DNA of 64,000 nt from Thuidium tamariscinum (taxonomy: Eukaryota; Streptophyta; Bryopsida; Hypnales; Thuidiaceae): assembly GCA_947034885.2 (NCBI GenBank), contig OX344749.2, forward strand, positions 52,481,682-52,545,681, in the 5' to 3' direction. Both the position numbers and the translations under genes were made by a program. Shown in pieces: positions 34,101 to 45,599 of this stretch. The notes under the pieces are model-generated. The model worked only from the letters and a program-made list of their open reading frames with translations, did not search any database and was not told where the DNA came from. Each line of letters opens with the position of its first letter. The stretch's first letter is position 1.

Positions 34101-37100
34101 ATGGCTGCTAGTGTTCTCGCTCCCCCTGTTTCCCTCCTTCCCCTCTCTGTGTCCCTTTCCAGCTTCCAAACTTGGCGTCAGAGGATTAAGCTTACTTCTG
34201 TCTCATCAGTGTTAGCGGGGTTGGGCGTGATGGGCATGGAGGCTCGGCTGGGGTCGGCGCTTGTGGGCGAGACCAAGGACTTGGCCGCGGAGCTTTGCAA
34301 GCATTTCTACAATCAGGGATGGGTCTCGGGCACCGGGGGGAGTATCACCTTGAAGGTGCTGGAACCCGAGGTGGAGGTGCAGGAGCGTCTCATTGTCATG
34401 GCGCCTTCAGGTATGGTGGGGAGCAATTCGATCTTACCCTCTTTTGGGGATGGGGGACATTTGGTGGGTGGAGGTGGTGTGGGAGTGGTATTGGATTGTA
34501 TCTGATCGGATGTTAAATTTTGCATGAAATTGCAATGCGATGAGCTAATTAAATTACTTTCTAGTCGCGTACGACAGCAGTGATGGAGGCGTTCACTAGC
34601 AGGAAGGGATGCTTTCTTGATTCATCTCAAGGAATTATTGTCTTTTTGGTATCGAATTGTGTCTTTTGGATTGTGGAGGGCCTGTTCCAATGGCATTAAC
34701 TATCGTGTTGATAACAAGAAATCATACTTCTTTGTTGGAGCAAATAAAACACGTTCTGATTTGAATTACTCGTTTCACCTCAATTTGTTGACACTGGGTT
34801 AAGGAACAAGAATGAGCATGTCGTGATTGCGCGTACATGGCTCCTCTGTGGCGTGCTATTAATATTTTAGATAACAAGATGTCAAGCAGTGTTGTAAGGG
34901 TATTGACTAAATCAAGAGTGAAATCAACAGTTGAATGGTGACCTTTGTTAGATAATAAATATTCGTCTGCATGACAGAATGAACCACTGTTTTAATTTTT
35001 AGTAAGACCCACTAACGCCCGCTCAACATTGGTTTCAAGCTACCTCTTTGAAATTTGAGTTGGACACTTGTTGCCTCGAATGCCTCGAATGCCTCGAATC
35101 CGTCAAAGGTGTCATAAGGTGTCTTGAATGCAATTAATTATTTTTAGCTTGTTACCTTACCCCTAGATGCACATGATGGTGGCTCAATTTTAACGCTGTT
35201 ATCTCAGATATGTGCAATGCAGAGTGGCCCTTGCATACTACTCATGAAAATATTACAGTGAACTGCTTGACGAGGGAACTATGCCGGGTTGGGTTGATGC
35301 GCAGGTGTGCAGAAGGAAAGAATGTTGCCAACCGACATGTACGTGCTGAGTTCCGACGGCACTGTGCTATCAGCTCCAACTGCCAAGGGACCGCCACACA
35401 AGCCTCCCAAGTGTTCAGAGTGCTGCCCTCTCTTCCTGAAGGTCTTGCCCTCTTGCCCTTTCCACGGTCCGAGTCGTTCAAGTTGTTGTCTTCACTGGAG
35501 ATTCTGCTTCGGGATTTGCGAGTAAAAAAGTGAGGTTCATGTTGTTCTTTTTATTGCTGTGGATGCAGGCTTACCTCTTGCGGAATGCTGGCGCTGTTAT
35601 CCACAGTCACGGATTAGAATCTTGTCTTGCTACCATGATAAATCCGACAGCAACAGAGTTTCGGGTATGCTTTATACTCTTCTCAAATGTTCCTCTTGCA
35701 TCTCCATGAGACAATTCTCTCTTGTAGTTCTTGGCTAGATGTTGCTGAAGCGAATTGGGTAACTGGGCAGGTAGTTGACGACATATGCTTATCGCGGTGT
35801 GAACGCCTCATGGTTTTTGCTGTTTGAGAATTTCATGTCGGGACTTTTGTTTGTCCAGTCCTTTTTTATTTCTTGAAAGCTCATACAATGTTCTCCATTG
35901 ATTTTGGTGATATTGAATGTAGTCCTATTAGAAGTATGTTGTCCACTATGTGATCAATTGAATTGGGCTTTTTTAAACCATGAATCCTTGGTCCTTTAGG
36001 GATTATGAATATATGGGGGAAAGATGCACCTATTTGGTGTTATTCTAGTGTTATATTGTGGTGTTGAGAATGCATTTCCAGGAATGCACTCGACTACTGT
36101 GCTGAATTAGGGTCCTGAACCTTGGGTACAGATTACGCACATGGAGATGATTAAGGGCATTACCGGGCATGGATACTACGACGAGCTTGTCATTCCTATC
36201 ATTGAGAACTCAGCCCGTGAATATGAGCTCACTGATGCTCTAGCAGCAGCCGTAAGTACTTGAACATGCACCTGCATCTCCCGTTCAATGCTTCTTGCAC
36301 TGCATTTGATAGTTCTTGCACTGCATAGGTTAACTCGTTATTAACTTCCAACCGTTTTATCGCTTATTGTACACCTCCAATATTTGAATTGATCGAGTTT
36401 GGAGGGGTTCAATCAATCTAGAGGTTATGGTGTACTCCAAATACACATATGTTTAGGAGGTCAAAGTTAAAACACAAGATGGTAATTAAGGATGGACTCG
36501 AAAGATATCTCTATCAAGAATGCGGGTTCCCGTGCGGAACTGGATGCTGCTAGCAGAAACTCTAACCTCGGATTTTTATTCTCTTCAGATGGAGGCTTAT
36601 CCAAAGGCAACTGCAGTCCTCGTGAGAAACCATGGCATATACATCTGGGGGGATTCTTGGATCAGTGCGAAAACCCAGGTACCTAGTTGAGTCCCTGGTG
36701 ATGCTTAGATTGAAATTCTAGCAGGTGTTTGACTTTGTTACAAGATGACAAGAGGAGGTTTTCATGGTTTTAAGATGTAGATGTCTGAAGTCCGCTCTTC
36801 TCTGAGTATTTCTTTTGCATCATAGCTAAAATCGGCTGCACAAACCTTCAACCTTTTGTCGGTAAGCAGTCTATTCAAATTGTGCTCGGGGTGTGAAGGC
36901 TGAGTGCTACCACTACCTTTTTGACGCTGCTTTGAAGCTTCACCAACTAGGAATTGATCCAGCTGATCCTAAGCACGGTCCTCTTACGAGAACTCAGGCT
37001 CTTCCAGCCTCCGTTAGCAACAAGCGACCTTCTTCAAAGGTAATTCTCTCAGTATTCTCATGAAGCTCTTGTGCATGCTTCTGTAGAGCATTTAAGTTCT

Positions 37101-39687
37101 GACTAAGTGCCCATTCCAAGATCAGAAAATTCACTTTGGGAGCTATTTGGTATCCTTCAAATCATATTTATATCGCTTAAGAATGTAAGGTAGGATTTCT
37201 TCATTTTATTGGTGCATTATTTACCATTCTTTGAAGCTTCCTAAAGGCTGTATTTCAACTCCATAGACACGGAAGTGGACAACTTTGACTATTTGGGCTT
37301 TTAGGGGTTAAGCTAATATTTATGTCTTTAGTGATTGAATTGGAGAGAACTTTTTAAAATAGATTCGTGTGTCTCTGATCGACAGAATGTATTTGTTCTG
37401 GACATCGAGGGGACCACAACACCAATCTCATTCGTGACTGAAGTTTTATTTCCGTATGCGAAAGCGAATGTGGCGAATTTCTTGAGATCCACTTACAACA
37501 GTACCGAAACTCGTAATGACGTACGACTGCTACGTGACCAGGTTGGTGGAACTTCGCACTTTTCGTCATGCATCTATAATATACAACTACTCTTCCTATT
37601 TTTGGTGTTTCTTTGTTTTTGATTGCAAGAGCGGTTCTGTGGTAAGAGCGGAACTAGCAGGTACTTTTAGAGTAATCTTACTTCGCTCAACTGCACACCA
37701 ACTTTCCTTCAACTTGATTTCATTGTTTCCAAGACCAGGATATTATAGTGGATATCCTGTATGTTTAGTTTACGTTCTTTCACTTTTCCTCCATTTTTGT
37801 TATTAATCCCGAGCTGTTGTTTGGCGTGGGCCAAACTAGTAAATTTTTAGTCGAAGTAGAAATTTTTTTTTAATACATTGACGAACTGTTCAACTCTTGA
37901 CCCTCCGCTCAAATTGACGCTTGGATTACAGGTTCATGAGGATTTAAGGAACGGAGTACCTGGATCTTCAGAAATACCAGCTGAGAGTGCAGGCATAGAA
38001 GCCGTAATTTCGGCCCTGGAGAAGAACGTGCTTGCTATGATCGAAGCTGATCGAAAAGTAACTGCTCTGAAGGAACTGCAGGTGTGTATCTCTGAGCGTA
38101 CTTTCAATTGTCGGGGGTGTTCTACATTACCTATGCTTTAGAAAGAATATGAGAGATTTGGACCGCAAGTAATTTCCATCATTAAAACGAGTTCACGTGA
38201 ATACTAATGCCAAGTTGAATATTAGACAAACTTTTCCAATTTGTGCCTTGTTACAATAGTTGCATTGTTTATGTGAGAAGGCGTCACTGTTGAGAATAAC
38301 ACTCAATAGTGACCACATTGAATAGAAGCGGCATTCTTGAGAAAACGAGTGGTTGAGAGGAATACTGCGGCTGTGTCTTGACACGATGGTAATGTGTCGT
38401 TGGGAGGCCATTTCAAGCACATTTCTCCTCTGATGAATGCATGCAAGTCTTTGATGTGCTTTGCTGGCCTTCATGGTGGTCACCATGTTGGTTACGCAGG
38501 GTCATATTTGGAGAGTCGGATATGAAAATGGCGAGTTGAAAGGTGTGGTCTTCGACGATGTCCCTGAGGCACTTGCAGAGTGGCATGGAAGAGGCTTAAA
38601 AACATATATCTACTCCAGTGGGAGCCGAGAAGCTCAAAAGCTCATTTTTGGAAACACCAACTTTGGTGACCTTCGGGTCTTCTTGTCTGGATTCTTTGAC
38701 ACCACTATTGGGTATGTTTGTTTGATTCCAAAATTCCAAAATCCCTTTCCTTTGCTTTTGTCATGGTCTGTGTAAATTACTTCTGAATTTTCTTTGTGCT
38801 AGTCTTCCTGGGGGATGCTTGTGAGCTTATTATAACCATGATTTTAGTGGACATCACTTAGGTCGTGGCACGAGGACTGGAACATGTACGTGGTCCAAAA
38901 CCTGCATTTATTGGATGAAACGGTTTGGGGCATTGTATTTTGCTGAATACTTGATTTGTGTTGTGCAGAAACAAGAGAGAGCCACGAAGCTACAAAGAGA
39001 TTTACCTCACAGTTGGAGTCGATCATCCTAGTTGTATAACATTTGCCACCGACGTGCTTGCTGAAGCCATAGCTGCCAAGGAAGCAGGTCCATTTCTTCT
39101 ACCTCTTGTGCTTTTGTCCAGCCTTTGAGCATTTGAGTTTGGTTACTTGGTAAAAGAGTAAATGCATCTTAAGTGTAGCAAACCAGCTTGACCTGTGCTG
39201 GACACTAGCCTTTGCAAGTAATTGAAAGTGCTCCCTTACATCGAATCATATGGAATCATTTAAATTGGATCAAAAGTGACATTTTTTTTCCTTAAAATAT
39301 TTGAAAAAGAGTTCAAGGCATGAATTTTACATCGAAAATTCCTAGAAAATGAATTTAAAATAAAATGGAAGTAAAATTAATGTCTAGTGTACCAATTCTG
39401 CGTTGAATCGCTCTTGTGATCACAAACAAACACCAAAAAAATCACCCAGTCCAGATACCGGTACTGACTAGATTTGCCATAATTTTGAGCTGGTCTTTGT
39501 CACTTCCTTTGAATGGACAAAGTGATTGATACCGACTGGCTGATGAGTCTCTTATCGTACGTCACTCTGATTTCCACTTGCTCCGATATTTTCAGGTTTG
39601 CAAGCGGTACTCTTGCTACGCCCTGGAAATGCACCATTGCCTGCTGATCACGGCTTCCGGACAGTCGCGTCCCTCCTTGAACTCTGA
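34101..39687 (+). CDS. DEP1: Bifunctional methylthioribulose-1-P dehydratase / enolase-phosphatase E1
   Basis: Methionine salvage: dehydrates 5-methylthioribulose-1-phosphate, then enolises and dephosphorylates the product to the acireductone. Eleven exons, all phases consistent: 34,101-34,410, 35,305-35,441, 35,569-35,664, 36,132-36,251, 36,589-36,678, 36,899-37,039, 37,386-37,541, 37,932-38,081, 38,500-38,711, 38,969-39,087, 39,596-39,687; 540 residues. The N-terminal class II aldolase (MtnB) domain, about 50-260, shows zinc-type His161 and His163 (HSHGLESC), His236 (RNHGIYIWG) and likely catalytic Glu186. A linker of about 265-298 follows. The HAD domain shows DIEGTT (Asp304, Glu306), YIYSSGS (Ser439/440), Lys473 and TDVLAE (Asp499). 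The first 43 residues are Ser/Leu-rich with few acidic residues and could be an organelle-targeting extension; Met44 or Met46 could start a cytosolic form. The fused domain order is that of plant DEP1. Confidence 0.93.
35071..35099. repeat. 9-bp tandem repeat in DEP1 intron 1
   Basis: Three copies of TGCCTCGAA in tandem within the first intron of the DEP1-type gene. A simple minisatellite; no function is apparent. Confidence 0.8.
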
Positions 39688-40754
39688 GGTCGGGTGCATT
39701 CATGATACCCTAGAGCATTGATGTTCTGCCCGACCATTGGCCGTTGGAAAGCTTGTTTACTATGATGGTAGTAAAATTTTGCAGGTCAAGCGTTCCATGA
39801 AAATGTCTCCTAGTAAGATATATATATACAGAAATGTTGGCCCTGCTCTTTTTCAATTACAACTATACAGTAGGAGCTGAATTTTCAATATTGCTATGCT
39901 GGTATGGTAGCTGAATATACGATACCATGCTGCACGCCCTCACTTGAATGGTTGGTTGTTGGCCCAGGAGTTTTTAGTCTGGAGATTTTCTCCTGAGACA
40001 CCTTGCCATAGGATGAAATATCCCTTAATATTGAGACTGTTGGGGGAGGGATTTCAATTTGTTTGTCAATTATGTTACATCTCCAAAGCACCCAAGGAGA
40101 AGGCAACCGGGCAGACTTGTGAATGTCCTTGACGACCCCTGTGGTATGTTCATTTGAAATACTCGATCAAATCAACCATCTCTTATCGGTCTCTCAAATG
40201 ACATTTGTGAGATCTCACCCTTTTTCGTTAGTGGGTAGTTAAGTGTTGGTGAATGGTTCACTGATTTTCGAGAAAAGGGTTTGATATTAGTGGTCATTTT
40301 TTCATCCAGTAGTGAATGCTGGCACCCTCCTCAAGGAGGTGCTGGTTGAGACGATATGACTTTCCTCTTTGTAGGGTCGCTTATCCGCCTTGTTCTGAAC
40401 ATATTTGACTGAAATCATTCTCACTAAGTTATTGGAGATGAAACCTGACGACCCAAAATTTTGTCGTTCACTGAAGAAAGCGTGTGGTCAGCGCCTGTTT
40501 TCTTCCTGAAACTGCTTTTTGTTTTACCCGTTTTTTTGTGTAAGAAAGAAAGGGTAAATCTTCCTGAATCTGGTTTTTTTTGTTGTTTTTTTCCTTTTTT
40601 TAGTTTAAGAAAAAAAGCGTAATCTTCCTGAAAACTTTTGGTTCCTCCTACATGAGATGAGCTCAGGACTGTACAGTACAGTACAGTGCATAAAAAGAAT
40701 CTGGATCCTTTTTCCAAGGTGGCGCCTGGCGAGGCAGTTCCTCGGAGACCGTTA
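39688..40754. other. Downstream region of DEP1-type gene
   Basis: 3' UTR and intergenic DNA. There are runs of T and A around 40,575-40,615 and a GTACAGTACAGTACAGTGCA run near 40,671-40,690. No further gene is seen. Confidence 0.4.
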
Positions 40755-40884
40755 GAGCAGCCCCACAGGCCCAAGGCCAAACAACACTGTAAGTGTTGTG
40801 GGCCATTGATCTTCTTCTGACAAAGAGGATCAGTGGCCTCCAACACTTACTGTGTTGCTTGGCCGTGTCCCTGTGGGGCTGCTC
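40755..40884. mobile_element. 130-bp PIF/Harbinger-type MITE
   Basis: TTA duplications lie at 40,752-40,754 and 40,885-40,887. The termini are GAGCAGCCCCACAGG and its inverted copy CCTGTGGGGCTGCTC. Almost the whole element is an inverted repeat (AACACT, TGGCC and GATC blocks pair across a short loop). TTA/TAA duplications with a G-rich TIR of this kind are typical of Tourist-like MITEs mobilised by PIF/Harbinger transposases. The same terminal motif with a one-base change (GAGCATCCCCAC) ends the element at 55,188-55,584. Confidence 0.85.
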
Positions 40885-41817
40885 TTAGGCAGAAAGGCAC
40901 ATGTTGTACAGCACTGTAATTGAAGTTTGACACTTGCCTGCCGGGGTGTCAGAGGACTCAGATTCTTCCGCAACTTGCTGCTTTCTTTATGAATTATAAG
41001 CTTGCTCAGCTCCGGTTAATTTCCTGAGATCATCGTATGATTGTACTGTTGGGCAGAGTCTTGAAGTTGTAATACCACATCGCCTTGGGATGGGGCACAC
41101 TGGCTGGCATCGAGATCCTGCATGGAAAGGCATCCAAGGATGGCAGAATTGTAGGGTCAGGAATTGGAGAATTGGAAAGCATCACCGACCTCAGCAATCG
41201 AATTTGAGGCGGAGCATCACCGACTACTTACTCTGGCTGGTCTGATTGCGAACAGAAATTTCCGCGCTCTGGCCGTGCCGTGAACTTATTCTTATTTGTT
41301 TTTAATTTTCTTACTCGGAATGATGTCTGTTGCAATGCAACAACGTTGAGGACAGCTGAGGTTTCATCAAATTGCAAGGTTTCATTGAAAATATTTGTGA
41401 ATGAGGAATTAGCAAGATTGAGGAATTGAGTCAATGCTCAAGCTATAGGAACTTAGGAAGGTGTGGTAAAGGCTATGGGTGAGTATTATGGAATCTAGCT
41501 TACAACACTTTCTCAAAAGGTAGAGTCTATGACCATCTAACACAATCACTAACTATCACTAGAGGTGTCGTTTAAATCTTAACTATATTTTTCAATGCAG
41601 GATATCTCAATTTTCTAAATCAATTGTTTAATTGGTAAAGACACATAGACTCATTTTCTAATCAATCAACATTCTAGGTATAGAATAAGACTACAAGTTC
41701 AAAGTTTACAAATCATGAAATATAAAACATTTCTTTTCCTAAAAGGCATATTATACTATTATTAATAGTAGAACTTCAAATAAGCAATAGGATTGGGACC
41801 AACCTTACACATTACAT
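40885..41817. other. Intergenic DNA
   Basis: No supportable gene. A 68-codon minus-strand frame near 41,228-41,434 has no recognisable features. Nothing else was seen. Confidence 0.35.
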
Positions 41818-42526
41818 GGTGATTGCAAGAAACACTTGTACATACTATTTTGTGTCACAAGATGTGTACTGATATGTTTTTTGGCGATAAGTTTTGTACT
41901 TTGGCTTGAAATGATTCAAGATTTATAGAGAGGGTATTCATGATTATTATACACCTTGCATAATTTTTTGGTAATTTAAAAAAATAGATAACTATCCAAA
42001 AATAGACCCCAATCTATTATCACACTTGTCAATTTAGAGGATTTTAGTACTATTAAGCACCCAAAAAAATGAATTTTGAGCTAAAATTTGGAAGAGATGG
42101 TCTTCTAGAAGATTTGTAGCTAATGGCCAAAGAAAATTTTGAAATAATTATTTTTATGTGGTGTAGAAGTCCACAAAGTGAGCCTCTTTCTTCTTGCGTT
42201 TTGAAACATGTAAAAAATGATTTTGGTGAGTTTTTTGGTGAATGGCCATCTCCATATAGTTATTGCGAATGGAAAATTTTTATTTTATTTTGTAAAAAAA
42301 ATTCCTATACTTTCCATCAAAGTATGTATTTTGTTGAGATTTGGCACATTTTTAGTTCTCCTACTTAGAGAATTTTTTTAATATACTTCCCTCAGTGGTT
42401 ACTTTTGTCTCAAAGGTGTACACAATATTCATTTTTCTTTTAATTGTAAATTATTTTTAAAATTTTAAAGTACTCCCAAATAATCATAAAAATGCAACAA
42501 AATCAAGTGTCATTTTTGCAATCACC
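41818..42526 (+). mobile_element. TIR repeat element, family GATTGCAAGAAACAC, copy 1
   Basis: It begins GGTGATTGCAAGAAACACTTG and ends, degraded, at TTTTTGCAATCACCC. Related copies are at 42,594-43,287 (inverted), 45,600-47,502 (inverted, interrupted) and 62,356-63,093. Non-coding, about 0.7 kb. The flanks CACATTACA and TAAATTACA (7 of 9 alike) could be a 9-bp Mutator-like duplication, but other copies do not confirm it. Confidence 0.65.
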
Positions 42527-42593
42527 CTAAATTACATTATGAGAGAAGTTATTATAGTAAAGGAGGATCATTTGCATTCATGATGTTTGTATA

Positions 42594-43287
42594 GGGTCAT
42601 TGCAAGAAACACCTATCCTATTTGTTGCGTTTTGCAACAGTACTCATGATTTTTTCAGTAGTACTATAAAATTAGAAAACTAATTTTAAAAAAAATTTAA
42701 AAATAGGAATAATGTATATACCTCTAAAATGAAGGTTTTCACCAAAGGAAATTGATAGAAAAATTCTCTAAGTAGGAGAACTTGAAAAGTGCCAAATCTC
42801 AAGAAAATAGGTACTTTGATTCAAAAATTAGAGAAAAATAGTAAAAATAAGTATTTTCCAAAAATAAAAAGTGACCATTTGCAAAAAATTTATAGATATA
42901 GTCATTCACAAAAAAACCCCACCAAGCTCACTTTGTAGACCTCCACACCGCACAAAATTAATTTTTTTTGAATCCTTCTCTGGAGAGCTAGAACTCTACT
43001 AGAAGACCATCTCATCCAAATTTCATCTCAAAATCATTAAAAAAAGGTATAGCTCAGGTACTAAAAAACCCTAAACTACTAAGTGTGACATCCAATCGGG
43101 GCCTATTTTTGGATAGTAAACTATTTTTGAAAATTATGAAAAAATCAAGGAAGGTGTATAATAGTTATGAGTACCTTCCCTATAAATCTTGAGTCATTTG
43201 GAGCTAAAACACAAAAGTTATGGCCAAAAAACTGATCAGCATGCAACGTGTGACACAAAATAGTACAGGTGTTTCTTGCAATGACCC
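42594..43287 (-). mobile_element. TIR repeat element, family GATTGCAAGAAACAC, copy 2
   Basis: Inverted relative of copy 1, only 67 bp away. It begins GGGTCATTGCAAGAAACACC and ends GGTGTTTCTTGCAATGACCC, so its terminal inverted repeats are nearly perfect over 20 bases. Together the two copies form a large imperfect inverted repeat of about 1.5 kb. Non-coding. Confidence 0.75.
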
Positions 43288-43344
43288 TATAAGGCCAAAG
43301 GCTAGGATGGGTTATCAATATTACTTTAGAAAGATGGTCAATTT

Positions 43345-43545
43345 TGTTAAAATGGCCGTATTTTAAGTGCCATTTTGACATATTCCGTGTGCCACTTTGA
43401 CAAATTTCAAGTGCCATTTTGACATAGAGGTTTGAGGTAGAGGAAGAAAATGTCTCATTTTAATAGAATGTTGTGCCATTTTAATGGAATGTCACCATTT
43501 TATTGGAATACCGCCATCTTAACAAAATTGACATTAAGGTTAATA
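43345..43545. repeat. Degenerate tandem cluster of GTGCCATTTTGACA-like units
   Basis: Several spaced, imperfect units of the form GTGCCATTTTGACATA or its variants (GTGCCACTTTGACAAA, GTGCCATTTTAATGGA, CACCATTTTATTGGA) follow each other over about 200 bases. The segment just before it (about GTCAATTTTGTTAAAATGGC) is also found next to the TIR element copy at 63,105, so the two sites share flanking repeat sequence. Confidence 0.5.
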
Positions 43546-45599
43546 CCTTCAAAAAAGTGCTACTTATTAGAAGTTCTACTATATTGATATTAACAATGAT
43601 TCCATCTTACCAACAGCATAAACCGTATTGACTCATTTTTTTTCTCATTTATGTTCAACAATCAAGGCCATCAACTAAATGCATCAACTAGATGAAAACA
43701 CCCAAAATTGTTTGCGTACCTATTCTTGACAAAGTACACTTACAACTATTGAAAGTATTCCTCAAAGTGCAACTAAACCATTCTCATGGTTAATTGCAAT
43801 TGAATGAATGTTGATTTTCTAAATTTCACTAGGCTATGTACTAACCGTTTTAGTGACCTAAAGAGCCTTTGCTTTGAAAATTCATAGTAATTACACGTCT
43901 TATCCGAAAATTCTAACTTTTTTTTTGGAAAAATTCATCATTTCAATGCCTAGAACTACCCAAAATTGCATGAAACTCTAGCTTAGCATAGTTGTCTGTC
44001 ACCTCCATCCTGACAACCCAACCAGTATTGAAATCCCATGCCTATAGCTAGCTCAGGTCCCGTATTTCTTTGTAATCATTCATGACAACGCCTGTATTCC
44101 GTGGTTGCGGGCTCTCCACCGAGCTGCCCTGCCATGCCCTGCCTCTTCACTCATGTGGTCCCGGAGTCAGTTGGGTGTGGGTCAGTTGGTGCCTTTGCAT
44201 TGCATGGCAGGCGCCGGCCGGCTTTATATATTTTCGATCGATATACCCCTTTCAGTTCAGTTCAGTTGGTGACTGTTTGGCGCAACGCAATCTCATCTTT
44301 TAATCTGCGTGCCAAATGAAAAGAGAAAGAGCCGATTGCACCACCGACCTCCTTCCGTCCAACTTGGTGATCAATCGAAGCAACCAGAACTGACATAGCT
44401 AGCTTGCTTTTGGCCTCACTGCATGTTTTGTTTGTTTTTGTTTGTTTTTTTGGACACAAATGAAACGGAATTCCACTCCATCGTAGAACTGAAGGATTCT
44501 GCCGCACTCTTCAATTGCTGCAGCTAGCATATATGCATCCGGCAGTCACGCAGAACTGCAACTTAACCCAGGCCACAAGCAACGTTACTACTGGAATCGA
44601 AGTACAGTTTAATTGTCAGTTTAATTGTCAGTTGTCACAGACGGATCGGAGTCTTTCTCAAGTTTCCGGCCACGGAACTGTCGGATCGAAGAGTAATTTG
44701 CGATCATTGACTCCATTCAAGTGATAAGCTGTTGACGTCCATATACCTCTAGTGTAACTATGCAGATTAAGAAGTAATGAATTGAAACATCCTTCGTTCA
44801 AGTACTCAGCATATTCATCCTTACCTGACGATCGATGTCATCTTGTTTTGAAATTCAGGCAGTTCATTGGGCATGGGTTGCAATTTCTAGTGATTTCATT
44901 CAAAAGCTCGGCCGCTAGCTGTTGAGTGCTTTACAAATATTCCAGTAGATTCCAATAATTTCTTCCATTATTACAACTGAAACAGTATCCAAGCTCGTAG
45001 GGTAGGGGACGTGGTAGTTGGACTCCAGGGAAACGAGGCCTAGACGAGAAGACAGCATAGGGCGGAAAGTGAGACACAAGAAAATAGTATCTTACGGAGT
45101 AATTCGTACAGTACAGCAGAATCCCAGTCAAGTGGGACATTCCTACTTTCCGGGGGTTGAGGGCACCCAGGTAGAAGTACCTACAACGAATAACTTAAGC
45201 ATTTTAGCATGTAAAGTGTGGGAAATTCGCTATGAAATTGAGCTCAATGTGTGCAAACATAAGGATGAGGAACAATGTGGGGGGAAAAAAAACTCAAAAA
45301 AAACTCAAAAATGAATATTTTATTCAATATAAATGCAGATTTTTCATTAGGAATTTCCCATTCCAATGACATAGACTCACCTATTATGGTTAGCCTTGAC
45401 ACTTCTCCCTAAACATTTAAGGAGGAGAGATGATTGAACGAGAAGGTACAAATAAAGAATCTTTTTCAATAAATAGTGCATTCAATTGTTGTTCACAATA
45501 GGTTAGCCTATGAAGCCATTAAAGGGGGGTGAGAGGCATTGGTTGGATGGGAAGCTACAACTCTAGTATCGTTGATTGAGTGAAAAGTTACAAAGAAGA
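43546..45599. other. Intergenic DNA with a GC-richer middle
   Basis: About 44,090-45,140 is less AT-rich than its surroundings and carries short open frames on both strands, none recognised. A TATA-like TTTATATATTTTC at about 44,222 follows a GC-rich GCCGGCCGGC; it could be a core promoter, but no gene downstream supports it. The rest holds nothing I can name. Confidence 0.35.

Noticed and set aside
33850-34215. Overlapping small ORFs before the DEP1-type gene
   Set aside because: They overlap each other in several frames, match no family, and lie in the probable 5' leader.
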